A DNA stretch of 19,301 nucleotides, taken from CAZBEA01 sp964519355. GTDB taxonomy: Bacteria; Patescibacteriota; Microgenomatia; Levybacterales; GWA1-39-11. The stretch covers positions 1 to 19,301 of the forward strand of contig CAZFJW010000020.1 of assembly GCA_964519355.1 (NCBI GenBank), read 5' to 3'. Made by a program: the position numbers and the translations under genes. This document shows, piece by piece, positions 15,022 through 19,301 of the stretch (position 1 is its first letter; each line of letters begins with the position of its first letter). The notes under the pieces are model-generated. The model ran no database searches and was not told the origin of the DNA. It saw only the letters and a list, made by a program, of their open reading frames with translations.

Positions 15022-18000
15022 ATGGAAGAAAAAGACTCAACAAAAAAATTTGACGCAATAAATATAGCAGACTTTAAAGGTCTAAAGATTTTAATTGCTG
15101 ATCCAGATGAGATCAAGTCATACTCTCATGGAGAAATAACCAAGCCTGAGACAATTAACTATAGAACTTATAGACCAGAAAAAGATGGACTTTTTGACGA
15201 AAGAATTTTCGGACCTGTTCGAGACTTTGAATGTTACTGTGGAAAATACAAAAGAATAAGGTATAAGGGAATTGTTTGTGATAGATGTGGAGTTGAGGTT
15301 ACCTACTCTAGAGTAAGACGTGAACGAATGGGACATATCTCTCTTGCAAGTCCAGTTGTTCATGTATGGTTCTCAAAAGGGATTCCATCCAAGCTTTCAA
15401 CACTTCTTGATATTTCCCAGAAAGAATTAGAATCAGTTATTTATTTTGCATCATATCTTGTCACAAGTATTGACGAAGGAAAAAGAGAAGATGCTCAGAA
15501 AAAAATTGAAGAGATCAAACAGGCCAGAATTCAAAAACTTGTTGATCAAGTAGAATTTGAAAAGAAATCACTTACAGATGATGAAGACAAAAAACTCATT
15601 GATGTAAAGGGTGCTCTTAAAAAAGAACAAAAAGAACTCGTAGTCGAAGAAACAGAGATAATGTATCGCCAAAAAAGAGTAGCTTTGGATAAGAGAAAAG
15701 ATACTGAAGTTGCAAAGATTGAAGCTATTTTCTCACGAGTTAACGAAATTATCGAAAATCTTAAAAACTGGCACGTACTTTCAGAAGAAGAATATGTACG
15801 TCTTATTGAATATGATATTCCTCTTTTCTTTGAAGTTGAAACCGGAGCAGAAGCTGTTTTGCATGCAATCAATTCTGTTGATACACAAAAGTTGATTGGT
15901 GAATTGAGAGAAGAAGTTCATGAATCATCCGGTCAAAAACAATTAAAGCTTTTGAAGAGACTTCATTTAATTGAAAATATTCAAAAGGCAGGATTCAAAC
16001 CAGCATCACTTATTCTTCGAGTTATTCCTGTTCTTCCGCCAGATCTGAGACCTATGGTCCAGCTTAATGGAGGAAGATTTGCTACCTCAGATTTGAATGA
16101 TTTGTATCGAAGGGTTATTAATCGAAATAACAGACTAAAGCATCTTATCTCACTTGGTGCACCTGAAATCATTTTAAGAAATGAAAAAAGAATGCTTCAG
16201 GAAGCTGTTGACTATCTTATCGATACATCAATCAGAGCTTCTCAGACTCAAAAACAATTCAAATCACTCTCAGATGTTCTTCGAGGTAAGCAAGGTCGAT
16301 TCCGAAAGAATCTTCTTGGTAAAAGAGTTGATTATTCAGGACGATCTGTAATTATTGTAGGTCCAGAACTCAGACTTAACCAGTGTGGTATTCCAAAAGA
16401 AATGGCACTTGAGCTCTTCAAGCCTTTTGTTATCAGAGAAGTTATTGCCCGAGGGCTCACAACTCCAAATGCAAAAGCAGCAAAACGATTTATCGAAAAG
16501 CGTCCGCCAGAGGTTTTTGATATTTTGGAAGAAATTACCAAAAATCATCCTGTGCTATTGAACCGCGCACCAACACTTCACAAACTTGGTATGCAGGCAT
16601 TCTTCCCAGTTCTTGTTGAAGGTAGCGCAATCAGAATCCATCCTTGTGTCTGTTCTGGATACAATGCTGACTTTGATGGAGACCAGATGGCAATTCACGT
16701 TCCATTGTCATCAAAAGCACAAGAAGAAGCAATTTCTCTTATGATGCCAGCACATAATCTGTTGAAACCTGCTGATGGAAGTCCAATTACTCTTCCAAAC
16801 AAAGAGATGGCTCTTGGAGCATTCTATATCACATCAATTGATGAGAGATTGAGACAAGAAACGCTTCCAATTTTTGGAGACAGCGATGAAGCACTTTTTG
16901 CCTTTAGTCTTAAAAAAGTTCAAATAAGACAGCCCATCAAGCTTCGTTTTAGAGGGGAAATTATCGAAACAAGTGTTGGTAGAATTCTTTTCAACGAAAA
17001 ATTACCAGAAAAAATGCGATTTATTAACACTGAGATTAAAGCTGCAACAATCAAAGAAATTATCACTAGATCCATGGTTGAATATTCAGCAGAAGAAGTT
17101 GCAAATCTTATCGATAGTATTAAAGAAGTCGGATTCTATGCAGCAACAATTTCAGGAATTTCTGTATCAACAACAGATCTAAAAATGTTAACAAATAAAG
17201 ACAAACTTCTTGAAGAAGCAGAGAAAAAAGTAAAAGAAATTGAAGAGGAGTATCAGTCAGGACTTATTACTCAGGCAGAACAAAAAAGACTTGTAAATGC
17301 AGTCTGGCTTGAGCTCACAGAAACAATGGCTGGTCTTACATGGGATCTTTTTGAAAAGAGCGATATGGTTCGAATAATTGCCGAATCAGGAGGAGCTCGT
17401 GCTGGAAAAGATCAGATCAAACAGCTTGCTGCAATGAGAGGTCTTATTTACGATCCATTGGGTCGAATCGTTGAACTTCCTATTAAGTCTAATTTCCGTG
17501 AAGGTCTTTCAATTTTTGAATACGTAAACTCTGCTCGTGGTTCCAGAAAAGGTTTGACAGATTCAGCTCTTAAGACCGCTGATGCAGGATATCTTACTCG
17601 AAGACTCGTTGACGTTGCACATGATGTGATAATCCGGGAAGATGATTGTGGAACAACTGAGGGAATTTTTGTTGATCTCACAAACCACGACAACGAAGGA
17701 TATATTACTAATAAACTTCTTGGCCGAGTAACTCTTAAAGAAATAACAAGCAAAACTGCAAAGAAGGCGCTTGTTAAAAAGGGACAAGATATTGATCACA
17801 TTTTAGTTCGAGAAATTATTGCTGACACGTCAGTGACCGAGGCTTGGGTTCGATCTCCCCTCTATTGCAAACTGAAATACGGTATTTGTTCAGCATGTTA
17901 TGGATGGGATCTTTCTACATTCAAACTCGCAGATTATGGAACTCCAGTTGGTGTCATCGCTGCACAGAGTATCGGAGAACCAGGAACACAGCTCACAATG

Positions 18001-18813
18001 CGTGTTAAGCATTTCGGAGGAGTTGTTATGTCTGACGTTACCCAGGGTCTTCCTCGTGTAGAAGAACTTTTTGAAGTTAGACGTCCAAAGAATCTTGCAC
18101 CACTTGCTGAAATTAGCGGTAAGATCTCAATTGAGACAGTAGAAGATGGAATTATTGTTAGAGTAAAAAATATTAAGGTCAAACCAGTTGAAGAGCGAGA
18201 ATATTTTGTCCCAACAGCCGCAACATTACTTGTAAAAGATGGAGATACAGTTGCTGCAGGAACACAAATCTGTGAAGGATATCTTGATCCACGAGATATA
18301 CTTCAGGTCGGCGGACTTCAAAAATCACAAGAATACTTGGTAGATCAAGTTCAGGATGTGTACGAATCACAGGGTATTGGAATTCACTACAAGCATTTCG
18401 AAACAATTTTGAGAAAAATGTCTGATAAAGTTATTGTTGAAACTCCAGGTGATACATCACTTCTCCCAGGGGATCTGATCAGCAAACTTCGATTCGAAGA
18501 AGAAAATGCAAATATTATCTCAGAAGGTGGAGAACCAGCTTCAGCACGAGAAATTCTTCTTGGAATCACCAAAGCTGCACTGGTTACTGACTCATGGCTT
18601 TCAGCATCTTCATTCCAAGAAACAACCCAAGTTCTAACAGATGCAGCACTTGAAGGAAAAGTTGATAACTTAATAGGACTGAAAGAAAACGTTATCGTTG
18701 GAAGACTTATTCCAGTAAGACGAGAATTCATGGAAGACAATGTAACTATTGAAATGCCTGAGATGCCCACCGAAGAGGCTGCTGTACCTGCCACGCCCTC
18801 TGTTCAGGAATAA
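15022..18813 (+). CDS. rpoC: DNA-directed RNA polymerase subunit beta'
   Basis: A 1263-aa beta' subunit carrying the catalytic magnesium site. The N-terminal zinc site is C71, C73, C86, C89 (ECYCGKYKR, then VCDRCGVEV). The catalytic loop is NADFDGD at 548-554. The second zinc site uses C876 (DDCGTTEG) with C949, C956 and C959 (CKLKYGICSACYG). IGEPGTQLTMRVKHFGG follows, close to the usual trigger-loop-proximal signature. Between the zinc domain and the clamp core, about residues 150-260 form a long charged coiled coil (EDAQKKIEEIKQARIQKLVD and on). A comparable insertion is known in actinobacterial RpoC but absent from E. coli. The C-terminus ends in a short Glu/Pro/Ala tail. It has its own TATAAT upstream and is followed by rpsL after 25 nt. 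Confidence 0.99.
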   Translation: MEEKDSTKKFDAINIADFKGLKILIADPDEIKSYSHGEITKPETINYRTYRPEKDGLFDERIFGPVRDFECYCGKYKRIRYKGIVCDRCGVEVTYSRVRRERMGHISLASPVVHVWFSKGIPSKLSTLLDISQKELESVIYFASYLVTSIDEGKREDAQKKIEEIKQARIQKLVDQVEFEKKSLTDDEDKKLIDVKGALKKEQKELVVEETEIMYRQKRVALDKRKDTEVAKIEAIFSRVNEIIENLKNWHVLSEEEYVRLIEYDIPLFFEVETGAEAVLHAINSVDTQKLIGELREEVHESSGQKQLKLLKRLHLIENIQKAGFKPASLILRVIPVLPPDLRPMVQLNGGRFATSDLNDLYRRVINRNNRLKHLISLGAPEIILRNEKRMLQEAVDYLIDTSIRASQTQKQFKSLSDVLRGKQGRFRKNLLGKRVDYSGRSVIIVGPELRLNQCGIPKEMALELFKPFVIREVIARGLTTPNAKAAKRFIEKRPPEVFDILEEITKNHPVLLNRAPTLHKLGMQAFFPVLVEGSAIRIHPCVCSGYNADFDGDQMAIHVPLSSKAQEEAISLMMPAHNLLKPADGSPITLPNKEMALGAFYITSIDERLRQETLPIFGDSDEALFAFSLKKVQIRQPIKLRFRGEIIETSVGRILFNEKLPEKMRFINTEIKAATIKEIITRSMVEYSAEEVANLIDSIKEVGFYAATISGISVSTTDLKMLTNKDKLLEEAEKKVKEIEEEYQSGLITQAEQKRLVNAVWLELTETMAGLTWDLFEKSDMVRIIAESGGARAGKDQIKQLAAMRGLIYDPLGRIVELPIKSNFREGLSIFEYVNSARGSRKGLTDSALKTADAGYLTRRLVDVAHDVIIREDDCGTTEGIFVDLTNHDNEGYITNKLLGRVTLKEITSKTAKKALVKKGQDIDHILVREIIADTSVTEAWVRSPLYCKLKYGICSACYGWDLSTFKLADYGTPVGVIAAQSIGEPGTQLTMRVKHFGGVVMSDVTQGLPRVEELFEVRRPKNLAPLAEISGKISIETVEDGIIVRVKNIKVKPVEEREYFVPTAATLLVKDGDTVAAGTQICEGYLDPRDILQVGGLQKSQEYLVDQVQDVYESQGIGIHYKHFETILRKMSDKVIVETPGDTSLLPGDLISKLRFEEENANIISEGGEPASAREILLGITKAALVTDSWLSASSFQETTQVLTDAALEGKVDNLIGLKENVIVGRLIPVRREFMEDNVTIEMPEMPTEEAAVPATPSVQE

Positions 18814-18823
18814 TAAAATAGTG

Positions 18824-18829
18824 TAGAAT
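18824..18829 (+). promoter_or_regulatory. Putative -10 (TAGAAT) for rpsL
   Basis: TAGAAT ends 9 nt before the rpsL ATG in the 25-bp gap after rpoC. A weak -35-like TGTTCA lies at 18801-18806 with a 17-bp spacer. The arrangement again predicts a transcript starting within a few nucleotides of the start codon, which would let rpsL-rpsG be transcribed apart from rpoBC. Confidence 0.45.
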
Positions 18830-18838
18830 ACCAAGACT

Positions 18839-19261
18839 ATGCCAACACTTAATCAATTAATTAGAAACGGACGAACTAGAAAGTCAAAAAAGGTCAAGGC
18901 CACAGGGCTGCGAACTATTTTTAATGCAAAAGATAGAGTCTTTACTACCAATCCTTCTCCTCAAAAAAGAGGGGTAGTTACGCTTGTTCGAACAATGACT
19001 CCTAAAAAACCAAACTCAGCTCTCCGAAAGGTAGCAAGGGTCAAGCTTTCAAATCGTGAAGAAGTCACAGCTTACATCATGGGAATTGGACATAATTTAG
19101 CAGAACACGGAATTGTGTTGATAAGAGGCGGAAGAGTAAAAGATTTGCCAGGTGTAAAATATCACATTGTCAGAGGAAAATTCGATCTTTCCGGTGTTGA
19201 AACACGTAAGTCTTCCAGAAGTAAATATGGTGTTAAAAAAGGAGGAGCCAAACAGGCTTAA
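18839..19261 (+). CDS. rpsL: 30S ribosomal protein S12
   Basis: A 140-aa S12, the decoding-centre protein of the small subunit. Hallmarks: MPTLNQLIRNGRTRKSKK at the N-terminus, SPQKRGVVTLVRTMTPKKPN (40-59), GIGHNLAEHGIVLIRGGRVK (82-101), DLPGVKYHIVRG (102-113) and the basic SRSKYGVKK tail. K56-K57 correspond to the lysines altered in streptomycin-resistant E. coli and are unchanged. D102 is the residue methylthiolated in E. coli. Between the N-terminal arm and SPQKRG there is a longer segment than in E. coli, as in Firmicutes-type S12. No Shine-Dalgarno precedes the start. rpsG follows after 5 nt, the classic str-operon order. Confidence 0.99.
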   Translation: MPTLNQLIRNGRTRKSKKVKATGLRTIFNAKDRVFTTNPSPQKRGVVTLVRTMTPKKPNSALRKVARVKLSNREEVTAYIMGIGHNLAEHGIVLIRGGRVKDLPGVKYHIVRGKFDLSGVETRKSSRSKYGVKKGGAKQA

Positions 19262-19266
19262 TAATT

Positions 19267-19301
19267 ATGCGAGGTAGATCAACATTTAAAAAAAGAATTA
19301 T
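19267..19301 (+). CDS. rpsG: 30S ribosomal protein S7, first codons only (cut by window edge)
   Basis: Eleven complete codons from the ATG at 19267, reading MRGRSTFKKRI, remain before the right edge. The identification rests mainly on position directly after rpsL (str-operon order) and on the basic N-terminus expected of S7. The GGAGGA at about 19240-19250 is too far upstream to act as its ribosome binding site. Confidence 0.7.
   Translation, partial: MRGRSTFKKRI

Noticed and set aside
19236..19250. GGAGGA as a Shine-Dalgarno for rpsG
   Set aside because: It lies inside the rpsL coding region nearly 20 nt or more before the ATG at 19267, too far to serve as its ribosome binding site.
1..19301. 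Alternative genetic code with TGA as Gly
   Set aside because: All genes stay open under the standard code and TGA is used as a stop (ftsK and the 755-aa gene), so recoding is not supported.

Overview
The window reads as a piece of an AT-rich Patescibacteria (Candidate Phyla Radiation) chromosome, most likely from a Microgenomates-like lineage. This placement is inferred from gene content and not from a phylogeny. The main reasons are: an alanyl-tRNA synthetase that lacks both the editing beta-barrel and the C-Ala domain; a large envelope protein joining a PilM/FtsA-like region, one membrane span and a baseplate-J-like outer region; a sortase beside an MltG homologue; and almost no Shine-Dalgarno sequences. 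Stops include TGA and no gene needs TGA read as an amino acid, so the standard bacterial code is used. This argues against Gracilibacteria and Absconditabacteria. Coding density is very high. The longest gap between genes is the 115 bp before rpoB, so no stretch over 300 bp lacks a gene. I see no tRNA, rRNA, CRISPR array, insertion sequence or prophage.

Layout. (1) Positions 1-2439, plus strand: the 3' part of ftsK, a RodZ-like membrane HTH protein overlapping it by 4 bp, and two small single-span membrane proteins (the second YtxH-like). (2) 2489-4080, plus strand: yvcK and an endonuclease III gene (nth) with an unusual cysteine loop. (3) 4073-5377, minus strand: an M16 zinc peptidase, convergent with nth (stop regions overlap by 8 bp) and divergent from alaS. 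(4) 5444-11507, plus strand: a tight run of alaS, the 755-aa PilM-like/baseplate-J-like protein, a sortase, an 82-aa unknown protein and mltG. (5) 11623-19301, plus strand: rpoB, rpoC, rpsL and the first codons of rpsG. rpoB has a consensus promoter and a structured leader. The usual rplKAJL genes do not precede it; mltG does.

How the genes fit together. The first and fourth blocks are mainly about the cell envelope and division (DNA translocation, a morphogenesis-type membrane HTH, YvcK, sortase, glycan-strand cleavage). The last block is core transcription and translation. The strongest cross-window signal is in the promoters: five or six genes carry a TATAAT-like -10 hexamer ending only 6-11 nt before the start codon. 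This predicts leaderless or nearly leaderless mRNAs. rpoB is the exception, with about 70 nt of leader containing competing hairpins. I did not find a clear new defence or mobile system. The most promising leads are the leaderless promoter architecture, the back-to-back alaS/M16 promoter pair, the rpoB leader, the minimal AlaRS, and the chimeric envelope protein with its sortase and 82-aa neighbour.
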